NCBI GenBank assembly: GCA_021286885.1
Contig: JAJTBM010000232.1
Location: 1-5,375, forward strand
Source of the DNA: Rhodocyclales bacterium
GTDB lineage: Bacteria; Pseudomonadota; Gammaproteobacteria; Burkholderiales; Rhodocyclaceae
Length of the DNA stretch: 5,375 nt
Direction of reading: 5' to 3'
Below the pieces are notes generated by a model that made no database searches, was not told where the DNA came from, and saw only the letters and a program-made list of their open reading frames with translations. How positions within the stretch are numbered: the stretch's first letter is position 1; every line of letters starts with the position of its first letter. Shown piece by piece: positions 1 to 5,375 of this stretch. The translations under genes and the position numbers were made by a program.

Positions 1-43
1 GGCCCGTTTTGATCAGGGCATGCAAGCGCACCGAGTATAACAC

Positions 44-346
44 ATGTCAAAAATCGCCCCGGCCACCCTCCTCCTGGCCTGCCTGGGGGCTGCCCCCGCT
101 CAGGCAGACCCGCTGCAGGAAGTGCAAGCCCTGATCCAGCAAGGGCAGTACGCCCAGGCCCTTGAACGGGCCCAGCAGCTCCAGCAGAATCCGCCCTCCG
201 AGGCCCAGCTGCGCGCCCTGCGGGACAGCCTCAAAGCCAACCCGGCCCAGAGCCAGGAAGCCGCCCGCCAGGCACGCCAGTATCTGCAGGACCACCCGGA
301 GGTGATGGAGCTGTACCGTAACCGGAACAGCCTGCTGAACCAATAA
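44..346 (+). CDS. Small exported TPR-like protein of unknown function
   Basis: A 100-residue protein with a probable Sec signal peptide: Lys3, a hydrophobic stretch at about residues 5-17, and a likely signal peptidase I site after Ala-Gln-Ala at about 19-21. The mature part is about 79 residues, almost all helical, and rich in Gln, Ala and Leu. The segment [13 protein letters not shown] (about 34-46) looks like one tetratricopeptide helix pair. A second, weaker helical pair ends near DHPEV. The start is firm, because an in-frame TAA lies at 38-40, just before the ATG. I see no Shine-Dalgarno motif upstream. It precedes a periplasmic cyclophilin by 100 bp on the same strand, so a periplasmic assembly or scaffold role is possible but not shown. 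From memory, related bacteria carry a longer TPR protein at this place, which would make this a shortened form. Function unknown. Confidence 0.72.
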   Translation: MSKIAPATLLLACLGAAPAQADPLQEVQALIQQGQYAQALERAQQLQQNPPSEAQLRALRDSLKANPAQSQEAARQARQYLQDHPEVMELYRNRNSLLNQ

Positions 347-446
347 TTGCGGGTTTCACGCCCTGAACCCTGAATGGTGCCGGCGTCGATCCGGTAATAT
401 CCGCCCTTCCGGGACAACACTGCGCATCACACAAAACCACCACACC

Positions 447-1016
447 ATGATGAAAAAGACCCTGCTGACCCTGGCCCTCGCCGCCCAGGCCCTGCTTGCC
501 CACGCGGGCAACCCCCACGTGGAGCTCAAGACCAGCGAAGGCACCATCGTGCTGGAGCTCTACCCCGAGAAGGCCCCCAAGACCGTGACCAACTTTGTGG
601 AATACGTAAAGAGCGGCTTTTACGATGGGCTAATCTTCCACCGGGTGATCGACGGCTTCATGATCCAGGGCGGTGGCATGCAGCCCAACATGGCTGAAAA
701 GGCGACCACCCGCGCCCCCATCGAAAACGAAGGCCGCAACGGTCTGCGCAACGATACCGGCACCATCGCCATGGCCCGCACCCAAGACCCGAACTCCGCC
801 AGCGCCCAATTCTTCATCAATCTGGTGGATAACCGCCCCCTCAACTACCCCTCCCCCGATGGCTACGGCTATGCGGTGTTCGGCAAGGTGAGCGACGGGA
901 TGGACGTGGTGCGCAAGATCGGCAAGGCCCCCACGGGCAGCAAGGGCTTCCACCGGGACGTGCCGGTGCAGCCCATCGTGATCCAATCGGCCCGCCTGCT
1001 GCCGGATAGCAAGTAA
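447..1016 (+). CDS. ppiA: Periplasmic cyclophilin-type peptidyl-prolyl cis-trans isomerase
   Basis: Catalyses cis-trans isomerisation of X-Pro bonds in exported proteins. The 189-residue product starts with a signal peptide (MMKK, hydrophobic segment about 5-18, probable cleavage after AHA at 18-20), so it should act in the periplasm. The cyclophilin fold follows to the C-terminus. FHRVI holds the catalytic arginine (Arg66), then come FMIQGGG (71-77), AMAR (108-111), SAQFFIN (119-125) and VFGKV (144-148). All the usual active-site positions are present except the one matching human cyclophilin A Trp121, which reads Pro131 (NRPLN) by eye. Two adjacent ATG codons (447 and 450) could both start it, and neither has a visible Shine-Dalgarno motif. 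A weak -10-like TAATAT lies at 395-400 without a recognisable -35. The next gene downstream is a cytoplasmic paralogue. Confidence 0.93.
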   Translation: MMKKTLLTLALAAQALLAHAGNPHVELKTSEGTIVLELYPEKAPKTVTNFVEYVKSGFYDGLIFHRVIDGFMIQGGGMQPNMAEKATTRAPIENEGRNGLRNDTGTIAMARTQDPNSASAQFFINLVDNRPLNYPSPDGYGYAVFGKVSDGMDVVRKIGKAPTGSKGFHRDVPVQPIVIQSARLLPDSK

Positions 1017-1043
1017 ACAGCATCTGTACTATACGGCGCCCGA

Positions 1044-1079
1044 AGGCGGGTGCTGATCCTGTAGCGATCAAACCCGCCT
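1044..1079 (+). other. Nested imperfect hairpin in the ppiA-ppiB spacer
   Basis: An outer 8-bp stem pairs AGGCGGGT (1044-1051) exactly with ACCCGCCT (1072-1079). Inside it TGATC (1054-1058) pairs with GATCA (1066-1070) around a 7-nt loop, leaving a small internal loop of GC against A. No T-run follows, so it is not a standard terminator. It could stabilise the 3' end of ppiA mRNA, act in a ppiB leader, or be a dispersed repeat. The role is not shown. Confidence 0.5.
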
Positions 1080-1085
1080 CTGGTG

Positions 1086-1101
1086 TTGCCCCCTTGCCCC
1101 C
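1086..1101 (+). repeat. Perfect 8-bp tandem repeat (TTGCCCCC x2)
   Basis: TTGCCCCC occurs twice head to tail (1086-1093 and 1094-1101). The second copy supplies most of the left arm of the hairpin at 1095-1111. It looks like a slippage-type duplication. Confidence 0.6.
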
Positions 1102-1116
1102 TCGCGGGGCAGTTTT
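1095..1116 (+). terminator. Possible weak intrinsic terminator between ppiA and ppiB
   Basis: TGCCCC (1095-1100) pairs with GGGGCA (1106-1111) across a 5-nt loop, followed by G and TTTT (1113-1116). The stem is GC-rich but only 6 bp and the T-run is short. Readthrough is therefore likely, and it may attenuate rather than stop transcription before ppiB. Confidence 0.4.
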
Positions 1117-1145
1117 CACCCCCCACGCCTTTTCAGGCTTTCTCC

Positions 1146-1150
1146 AGGAG
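1146..1150 (+). promoter_or_regulatory. Ribosome-binding site that sets the ppiB start
   Basis: AGGAG lies 6 nt before the ATG at 1157. It favours that start over an in-frame TTG at 1094, which would add 21 residues with no cyclophilin character. Confidence 0.8.
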
Positions 1151-1156
1151 CACCTC

Positions 1157-1651
1157 ATGGCTGTCAAGCTGACCACCAACCACGGCGACATCGTTATCGA
1201 ACTGAACGCCGAAAAGGCCCCCAAGACCGTTGCCAACTTCCTCGCCTACGTGGAAGCCGGCCACTACAACAACACCATTTTCCACCGTGTCATCAACAAC
1301 TTCATGATCCAGGGCGGCGGCTTTGAACCCGGCATGAAGCAAAAGGACACCCAGGCCCCCGTGGAAAACGAAGCCGACAACGGCCTCGCCAACGACATCG
1401 GCACCATCGCCATGGCCCGGACCAATGATCCGCACTCCGCCACCGCCCAGTTCTTCATCAACGTGGCCAACAACGACTTCCTGAACTTCCGCGCCAAGAA
1501 CAGCCAAGGCTGGGGCTACTGCGTGTTCGGCAAGGTCAGCGAAGGCCTCGACGTGGTGAACAAGATCAAGGGCGTGCGCACCGGCAACAAGGGCTTCCAC
1601 CAGGACGTGCCCGCCGAAGACGTGGTGATCCTGAGCGCCGAAGTCATCTAA
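1157..1651 (+). CDS. ppiB: Cytoplasmic cyclophilin-type peptidyl-prolyl cis-trans isomerase
   Basis: A single-domain cyclophilin of 164 residues, the normal length for cytoplasmic bacterial PpiB, which speeds prolyl isomerisation during protein folding. It has no signal peptide: the cyclophilin fold begins at once (MAVKLTT). Diagnostic motifs are FHRVI with catalytic Arg44, FMIQGGG (49-55), AMAR (86-89), TAQFFIN (96-102) and GYCVFGKV (120-127). The position matching human Trp121 is Phe108, as in E. coli cyclophilins, which bind cyclosporin poorly. ATG 1157 is chosen for its AGGAG site and family fit. It resembles the preceding periplasmic protein over its full length, and the two genes share an identical 17-bp stretch (AAGGCCCCCAAGACCGT), so they are likely ancient tandem paralogues. 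lpxH follows after 25 bp, probably co-transcribed. Confidence 0.95.
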   Translation: MAVKLTTNHGDIVIELNAEKAPKTVANFLAYVEAGHYNNTIFHRVINNFMIQGGGFEPGMKQKDTQAPVENEADNGLANDIGTIAMARTNDPHSATAQFFINVANNDFLNFRAKNSQGWGYCVFGKVSEGLDVVNKIKGVRTGNKGFHQDVPAEDVVILSAEVI

Positions 1652-1676
1652 CACCACGACCGGGGCGAACGGACTC

Positions 1677-2405
1677 ATGCAAATCCACTTCATTTCCGAT
1701 CTGCACCTGTCGGCCGACCGCCCCGGTCTGGTCGAGATTTTCGAGCGTTACCTGGCCGGGCCTGCCCGGCAGGCCCACACGCTCTACATCCTGGGTGACT
1801 TTTTTGAATACTGGGCCGGCGACGACGACCTGGAAGATCCCCTCAACACCCGCATCGCCCAAGGCCTGGCAGCCCTGGCCGAAGGCGGCTGTGAAATCCG
1901 GTTCATGGCCGGCAACCGGGATTTTCTGATCGGCGCCGATTTTGCCGCCCGGGCCCGCCTGACGCTGCTCCCCGATCCGAGCACCATCCAGCTGGGCGAA
2001 CAAACCGCGCTGCTGTGCCACGGCGACGCCCTGTGCACCGATGACCTGCCCTATCAGGCCTTCCGCCAGCAAGTGCGCAACCCCGCCTGGCAAGCCCACT
2101 TCCTGGGCCAGCCCCTGGCCGTGCGCAAGCAGATCATTGCCGGCGCCCGAATGCAGAGCGAAGCCGCCAAATCTGGCAAGGCCAGCGAGATCATGGACAT
2201 CAACGCCGACGCCCTCGCCGCCCTGCTGCGCGCCCAGGGCCTGCCGCCGCTGATCATCCACGGCCACACCCACCGCCCGGCCACCCACCCCCTCACCCTG
2301 GACGGCCAGCCCATCGAACGCTGGGTGCTGACCGACTGGCACGACGACCAGGGCGAAGTGCTGATCTGGGAAGCAGGCGCCCTGCGCCGGGAAAAATTGA
2401 GTTGA
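1677..2405 (+). CDS. lpxH: UDP-2,3-diacylglucosamine pyrophosphatase (lipid A synthesis)
   Basis: Hydrolyses UDP-2,3-diacylglucosamine to lipid X and UMP, the fourth step of lipid A synthesis, at the cytoplasmic face of the inner membrane. The 242-residue protein matches the family length (about 240) and has the metallophosphoesterase metal ligands in order: SDLHL (Asp8, His10), GDFFEYW (Asp41), GNRDF (Asn80, Arg81), CHGD (His115) and GHTHRP (His195 and His197 in HGHTH). The Lys-rich cap segment with KASEIMD (168-174) is typical of LpxH and separates it from generic phosphoesterases. It starts 25 bp after ppiB with only a weak upstream GGA, so it may depend on ppiB transcription and translation. 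The stop codon lies inside a short degenerate tandem repeat. A strong terminator follows. Confidence 0.96.
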   Translation: MQIHFISDLHLSADRPGLVEIFERYLAGPARQAHTLYILGDFFEYWAGDDDLEDPLNTRIAQGLAALAEGGCEIRFMAGNRDFLIGADFAARARLTLLPDPSTIQLGEQTALLCHGDALCTDDLPYQAFRQQVRNPAWQAHFLGQPLAVRKQIIAGARMQSEAAKSGKASEIMDINADALAALLRAQGLPPLIIHGHTHRPATHPLTLDGQPIERWVLTDWHDDQGEVLIWEAGALRREKLS

Positions 2406-2436
2406 ATTGAGTTGAATTAAGCTGAGCTTGAACTGA
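2396..2436 (+). repeat. Degenerate 10-bp tandem repeat over the lpxH 3' end
   Basis: GTTGAATTGA (2401-2410) is followed directly by GTTGAATTAA (2411-2420, 9 of 10 the same). It is preceded by a partial unit ATTGA (2396-2400) and followed by a diverged copy CTTGAACTGA (2427-2436). The lpxH stop TGA (2403-2405) lies in the first full unit. It is AT-rich against a GC-rich background and looks like slippage. Confidence 0.55.
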
Positions 2437-2458
2437 GGCTCCGCCCCAGACACTCCAT

Positions 2459-2492
2459 AAAAAAACCGGCCTTGAAACAGCCGGTTTTTTTT
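2459..2492. terminator. Bidirectional intrinsic terminator between lpxH and def
   Basis: A perfect 12-bp inverted repeat: seven A then CCGGC (2459-2470), a 9-nt loop (2471-2479), then GCCGG followed by eight T (2480-2492). Read from either strand it gives a GC stem with a U-tail. It fits the end of the rightward lpxH transcript and, 18 bp past its stop, the leftward def transcript. Confidence 0.93.
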
Positions 2493-2509
2493 ATGTGCAG
2501 CAGGGCCGT

Positions 2510-3088
2510 TCAAGCGCCCTCGCCACCCTCGCCGCCCTCTTCTGCCCCGCGCTGCTCCACCTGGGCCAGCTCGGGAAACAGCACTTCGGTATAACCAAAG
2601 CGACTGAAATCCCGCACCCGGGCCGGGTAGAGGATGCCGTCCAGGTGGTCGCACTCGTGCTGCACCACCCGGGCATGAAACCCCGTGGCGATGCGGTCGA
2701 TGGGCGTGCCGTGTTCATCGAAGCCGGTGTAGCGCAGCCGGGTGTAACGGGGCACCCAGCCACGCAGGCCGGGCACCGAGAGGCAGCCTTCCCAGCCGCC
2801 TTCCTCGTCATCGGCCAGGGGCTCCAGCACGGGGTTGATGAGCACCGTATCGGGCACCGCGTCAGAATCAGGGTAGCGGGGGTTTTTGTTGCCGCCGCCA
2901 AAGATCACCACCCGCAGGCTGGCCCCGATCTGGGGCGCGGCGATGCCGGCACCGCTCAGGTGGGCCATGGTGTCGCGCATGTCCTGGATCAGGGCCAGGA
3001 GTTCGGGGCTGCCAAACGCATCGGCGGCCACTTCCTGGGCGCGGGCGGCGAGGACGGGCTCGCCCATGCGCAAGACCGGGCGAATCAT
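2510..3088 (-). CDS. def: Peptide deformylase
   Basis: Removes the N-formyl group from nascent proteins at the ribosome, using a metal (usually Fe2+). All three family motifs are present, with residues counted from the ATG at 3088: [10 protein letters not shown] (46-55, Gln53), EGCLS (100-104, metal ligand Cys102) and HECDH (144-148, ligands His144 and His148, catalytic Glu145). The length is 192 residues. Compared with E. coli Def there is an insertion around 64-80 ([11 protein letters not shown] and following residues) and a low-complexity acidic Glu/Gly tail at about 183-192. I chose ATG 3088 because it forms an ATGA overlap with the mtiP stop and begins with the family-like [13 protein letters not shown] at 3097 would add three residues. 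No Shine-Dalgarno motif is visible, so translational coupling to mtiP is likely. Many proteobacteria have a second def near fmt; I cannot tell whether this is the main or an extra copy. Confidence 0.94.
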   Translation of the reverse strand: MIRPVLRMGEPVLAARAQEVAADAFGSPELLALIQDMRDTMAHLSGAGIAAPQIGASLRVVIFGGGNKNPRYPDSDAVPDTVLINPVLEPLADDEEGGWEGCLSVPGLRGWVPRYTRLRYTGFDEHGTPIDRIATGFHARVVQHECDHLDGILYPARVRDFSRFGYTEVLFPELAQVEQRGAEEGGEGGEGA

Positions 3089-3822
3089 GCTTCGCACAGG
3101 TGGTCGAGCACCCGACGCACCCGCCCCATGGCCTGGAGCAGCACCGCTTCGATGCTGTCGAAGCTGATGTGCTGGGCACTGTCGGCCCGCCCGGCGGCGT
3201 AGTTCACCACCACGTTAATGGCTGCATAGGGGATGCCCAGCTCCCGGGCCAGCACGGCCTCGGGCATGCCGGTCATGCCCACCACATCGGCCCCGTCCCG
3301 CTCCAGGCGGTTGATTTCGGCGGCAGTTTCGAGGCGCGGGCCCTGGGTGGCGGCGTACACGCCCCCATCAATGGCGGTTTCGCCGGCAGCCTCCACCGCC
3401 CGCAGAATGCGGGCCCGCAGGGCCTGATCGTAGGGCTGGGTGAAATCCACATGCACCACCTGGCCGTCGCCCCCTTCAAAGAAGGTGCTCTTGCGACCCC
3501 AGGTGTAATCGATGATCTGGTCGGGCACCACCAGCACGCCGGGGCCCATGTCGGCCCGGATACCGCCCACCGAGGCCACCGAGATGATGGCTTCAGCCTT
3601 GGCCTGCTGGAGCGCCCACAGATTGGCCTGGTAGTTCACCTTATGGGGCGGGATGGTGTGGCCGTAGCCGTGGCGCGCCAGAAAAACCACCGGCTGGGCG
3701 CACAGGTGGCCAAAAGTGAGGGCGCCGGAGGGCTCCCCGTAGGGGGTGCGCACCACCTCCTGGCGGATGATGTTGAGATTGGCCAGCTGGGTGAGACCGC
3801 TACCACCAATGATTGCGAGCAT
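3085..3822 (-). CDS. mtiP: S-methyl-5'-thioinosine phosphorylase (MTAP/PNP family)
   Basis: Predicted to split S-methyl-5'-thioinosine with phosphate into hypoxanthine and methylthioribose 1-phosphate, in salvage of the by-product of polyamine and acyl-homoserine-lactone synthesis. The 245-residue product begins with the phosphate-binding [10 protein letters not shown]. It continues with LARHG (48-52), [14 protein letters not shown] (58-71), SVGGIR (84-89), TQGPRLET (159-166) and GMTGMPEA (182-189). At the purine-binding position it has Asn207 (VVVN), where adenine-specific MTAP has Asp. Length and sequence match my memory of the characterised Pseudomonas aeruginosa MTI phosphorylase (PA3004). 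The start at 3822 is fixed by GAGGAG 7 nt upstream and family length; a longer in-frame form from 3894 adds unrelated residues. It overlaps def by 4 bp. It could be annotated as mtnP; the 6-oxopurine preference is inferred. Confidence 0.88.
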   Translation of the reverse strand: MLAIIGGSGLTQLANLNIIRQEVVRTPYGEPSGALTFGHLCAQPVVFLARHGYGHTIPPHKVNYQANLWALQQAKAEAIISVASVGGIRADMGPGVLVVPDQIIDYTWGRKSTFFEGGDGQVVHVDFTQPYDQALRARILRAVEAAGETAIDGGVYAATQGPRLETAAEINRLERDGADVVGMTGMPEAVLARELGIPYAAINVVVNYAAGRADSAQHISFDSIEAVLLQAMGRVRRVLDHLCEA

Positions 3823-3829
3823 CCCGCAT

Positions 3830-3835
3830 CTCCTC
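3830..3835 (-). promoter_or_regulatory. Strong ribosome-binding site for mtiP
   Basis: On the minus strand GAGGAG lies 7 nt before the ATG at 3822. It decides that start against an upstream in-frame extension. Confidence 0.8.
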
Positions 3836-3854
3836 GAAAAACCGTCAAACAGGG

Positions 3855-3863
3855 ATCTTAACA
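3855..3863 (-). promoter_or_regulatory. Candidate extended -10 promoter for mtiP-def
   Basis: Minus strand TGTTAAGAT fits the extended -10 pattern (TG, one base, then TAAGAT, 4 of 6 to consensus). No good -35 is visible. Transcription would start near 3848, giving a leader of about 26 nt. Confidence 0.35.
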
Positions 3864-3916
3864 TGGCACCTTCGCACACCCCGCCGTGCTGCACCGCGCC
3901 AGCCCCCGGGAAGTCG

Positions 3917-3925
3917 TGGTAAACT
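3917..3925 (+). promoter_or_regulatory. Candidate extended -10 promoter for typA
   Basis: TGGTAAACT fits an extended -10 (TG, one base, then TAAACT, 4 of 6), with no clear -35. The start point would be near 3932, about 29 nt before the typA ATG. It lies back to back with the mtiP candidate in a 138-bp divergent region. Confidence 0.38.
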
Positions 3926-3960
3926 CGCCGCCTTTTCAGACACTTCCAGTTTCCAACCCC

Positions 3961-5375
3961 ATGTCCCGATCAATTCGCAACATTGCCATCATTGCCCACG
4001 TTGACCACGGCAAGACCACCCTCGTGGACCAACTGCTCCGCCAGTCCGGCACCTTCCGTGAAAACCAGCAGGTCAGCGAGCGGGTGATGGACAGCAACGA
4101 CCTCGAAAAAGAGCGGGGCATCACCATTCTGGCCAAGAACTGCGCCATCCAGTACGGCGACACCCACATCAACATCATCGACACCCCGGGACACGCGGAC
4201 TTCGGTGGTGAAGTGGAGCGCGTGCTGTCCATGGTTGACGGCGTGCTGCTGCTGGTCGATGCGGTCGAAGGCCCCATGCCCCAGACCCGCTTCGTGACCC
4301 GCAAGGCCCTGGCCCTGGGCCTCAAGCCCATCGTCGTGATCAACAAGATCGACCGTCCGGGCTCCCGTCCTGACTGGGTGATCAACCACACCTTCGACCT
4401 GTTCGACAAGCTGGGCGCCACCGACGAGCAGCTGGACTTCCCGGTGGTCTACGCCTCCGCCCTGAACGGCTTTGCCATGCTCGACGCCGACAAGCCCGGC
4501 ACCGACATGACCGCCCTCTACGAAGCCATCCTGAAGCACGTGCCGGCCCCCGACGTGGACGCCGAAGCCCCGCTGCAGCTGCAGATCTGCTCCCTGGACT
4601 ACTCCACCTACATCGGTCAGCTGGGGATTGGCCGGATCAAGCGCGGCCGCATCAAGCCCAACCAGGACGTGGTCGTGATGTACGGCGACGAAAACCGTGG
4701 CAAGGCCAAGATCAGCCAGATCCTGACCTTCAAGGGCCTGGAGCGCAGCCCCGCCGAGTCCGCCGAAGCCGGCGACATCGTGCTGGTGTCCGGTGTGGAT
4801 CAGGTGAACATCGGCGTGACCCTGTGCGCCCCCGATTCCATCGAAGCCCTGCCCCCCATCGCCGTGGATGAGCCCACCCTGACCATGAACTTCATGGTGA
4901 ACTCCTCCCCCCTGGCTGGCCGTGAAGGCAAGTTCGTGACCAGCCGCCAGATCCGCGAGCGCCTGGAAAAAGAGCTGCTCAAGAACGTGGCCCTGCGCGT
5001 TGACTACTCCGGCGACTCCGACACCTTCCAGGTGTCTGGCCGGGGCGAACTGCACTTGACCATCCTGCTGGAAAACATGCGTCGTGAAGGCTACGAACTG
5101 GCCGTGGGTCGTCCCAAGGTCGTGTTCAAGGAAATCGACGGCGTGAAGTGCGAGCCCTACGAAATGCTGACCGTCGACGTGGAAGAAGACCACCAAGGCG
5201 GCGTGATGGAAGAACTGGGCCGCCGCCGTGGCGAAATGCAAGACATGCAGCCGGACGGCAAGGGCCGCGTGCGTCTGGAATACCGCATTCCCGCCCGGGG
5301 CCTGATCGGCTTCCAGGGTGAATTCCTGACCCTGACCCGTGGCACCGGCCTCGCCAGCCACGTGTTTGACGACTA
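3961..5375 (+). CDS. typA: Ribosome-associated translational GTPase TypA/BipA (3' end outside window)
   Basis: A translation-factor-family GTPase that binds the 70S ribosome near the elongation factor G site. It is linked to ribosome assembly, cold and stress growth. The visible 471 codons stay open to the right edge; the family is about 605 residues, so some 130 are missing. Motifs in order: P-loop AHVDHGKT (12-19), switch I ERGITI (51-56), DTPGH (74-78), NKID (128-131) and SAL (166-168). A beta-barrel domain II follows from about 205 ([10 protein letters not shown]). The signature [11 protein letters not shown] near 443-453 separates TypA from EF-G and LepA. The start at ATG 3961 fits the family ([17 protein letters not shown]), though no Shine-Dalgarno motif is seen in the preceding pyrimidine-rich leader. 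It is divergent from mtiP. Confidence 0.97.
   Translation, partial: MSRSIRNIAIIAHVDHGKTTLVDQLLRQSGTFRENQQVSERVMDSNDLEKERGITILAKNCAIQYGDTHINIIDTPGHADFGGEVERVLSMVDGVLLLVDAVEGPMPQTRFVTRKALALGLKPIVVINKIDRPGSRPDWVINHTFDLFDKLGATDEQLDFPVVYASALNGFAMLDADKPGTDMTALYEAILKHVPAPDVDAEAPLQLQICSLDYSTYIGQLGIGRIKRGRIKPNQDVVVMYGDENRGKAKISQILTFKGLERSPAESAEAGDIVLVSGVDQVNIGVTLCAPDSIEALPPIAVDEPTLTMNFMVNSSPLAGREGKFVTSRQIRERLEKELLKNVALRVDYSGDSDTFQVSGRGELHLTILLENMRREGYELAVGRPKVVFKEIDGVKCEPYEMLTVDVEEDHQGGVMEELGRRRGEMQDMQPDGKGRVRLEYRIPARGLIGFQGEFLTLTRGTGLASHVFDD

Noticed and set aside
40..50. TTGACA on the minus strand (50-45) next to TATACT as a full promoter
   Set aside because: The spacing is only 5 bp, far below the roughly 17 bp needed, so the pair cannot be a -35/-10 set.
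1094..1156. N-terminal extension of PpiB from TTG 1094
   Set aside because: The added 21 residues cross the hairpin and the ribosome-binding site and show no family similarity; ATG 1157 has a well placed AGGAG.
1133..1693. A 186-codon minus-strand frame opposite ppiB
   Set aside because: It is a Val/Gly/His-rich complement of a complete cyclophilin gene.
1644..2654. A 336-codon minus-strand frame opposite lpxH and the terminator
   Set aside because: It runs through the strong terminator and is the complement of lpxH, with no recognisable domain.
2495..3202. A 235-codon plus-strand frame opposite def
   Set aside because: It begins in the terminator flank and is the complement of def, which holds all three deformylase motifs.
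3100..3861. A 253-codon plus-strand frame opposite mtiP
   Set aside because: It is His- and Gly-rich antisense sequence of a clear phosphorylase gene, with no domain of its own.
3823..3894. N-terminal extension of MtiP
   Set aside because: The extra 24 residues cover the GAGGAG site and candidate promoter; the family starts at the IIGGSG strand.
3970..5361. A 463-codon open frame on the minus strand opposite typA
   Set aside because: It mirrors typA codon by codon, is rich in His, Gly, Val and Ala without any known domain, and typA itself has every GTPase motif. Long antisense frames are expected in GC-rich coding DNA.
1..5375. Search for mobile elements, CRISPR arrays, tRNA or rRNA genes, toxin-antitoxin or defence modules
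   Set aside because: No repeat-spacer pattern, transposase, cloverleaf or toxin-like gene was seen; gaps between genes are short and the window is ordinary housekeeping content.

Overview
The window is a gene-dense, high-GC stretch of housekeeping genes from a Gram-negative bacterium. LpxH (lipid A synthesis) and a cyclophilin with an export signal show an outer membrane and a periplasm. The protein style, the ppi-ppi-lpxH order and a Pseudomonas-type methylthioinosine phosphorylase suggest Betaproteobacteria, perhaps near Rhodocyclales. This placement is inference from recalled families, not from a search.

Layout: positions 44-2405 hold four rightward genes: a small exported TPR-like protein, a periplasmic cyclophilin (ppiA type), a cytoplasmic cyclophilin (ppiB type) and lpxH. 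A strong bidirectional terminator (2459-2492) separates lpxH from a leftward pair. That pair is mtiP (S-methyl-5'-thioinosine phosphorylase, start 3822) followed by def (peptide deformylase), joined by an ATGA stop/start overlap. A 138-bp divergent intergenic region then precedes rightward typA/bipA (from 3961), which runs off the right edge after 471 codons.

How the genes work together: the two cyclophilins split prolyl isomerisation between periplasm and cytoplasm. LpxH makes lipid X for the outer membrane. MtiP feeds purine and methionine salvage, Def matures nascent proteins and TypA acts on the ribosome. The set is mainly growth and envelope housekeeping. I see no mobile element, CRISPR array, RNA gene or defence system, and no convincing new multi-gene system.

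The least explained DNA is the 140-bp ppiA-ppiB spacer, which holds a nested hairpin, a perfect 8-bp tandem repeat and a terminator-like hairpin before a strong ribosome-binding site. Other points of interest are the unusually short TPR-like protein, a non-aromatic residue at the tryptophan-121 position of the periplasmic cyclophilin, the Asn that marks MtiP as a 6-oxopurine enzyme, and a degenerate 10-bp repeat over the lpxH stop codon.
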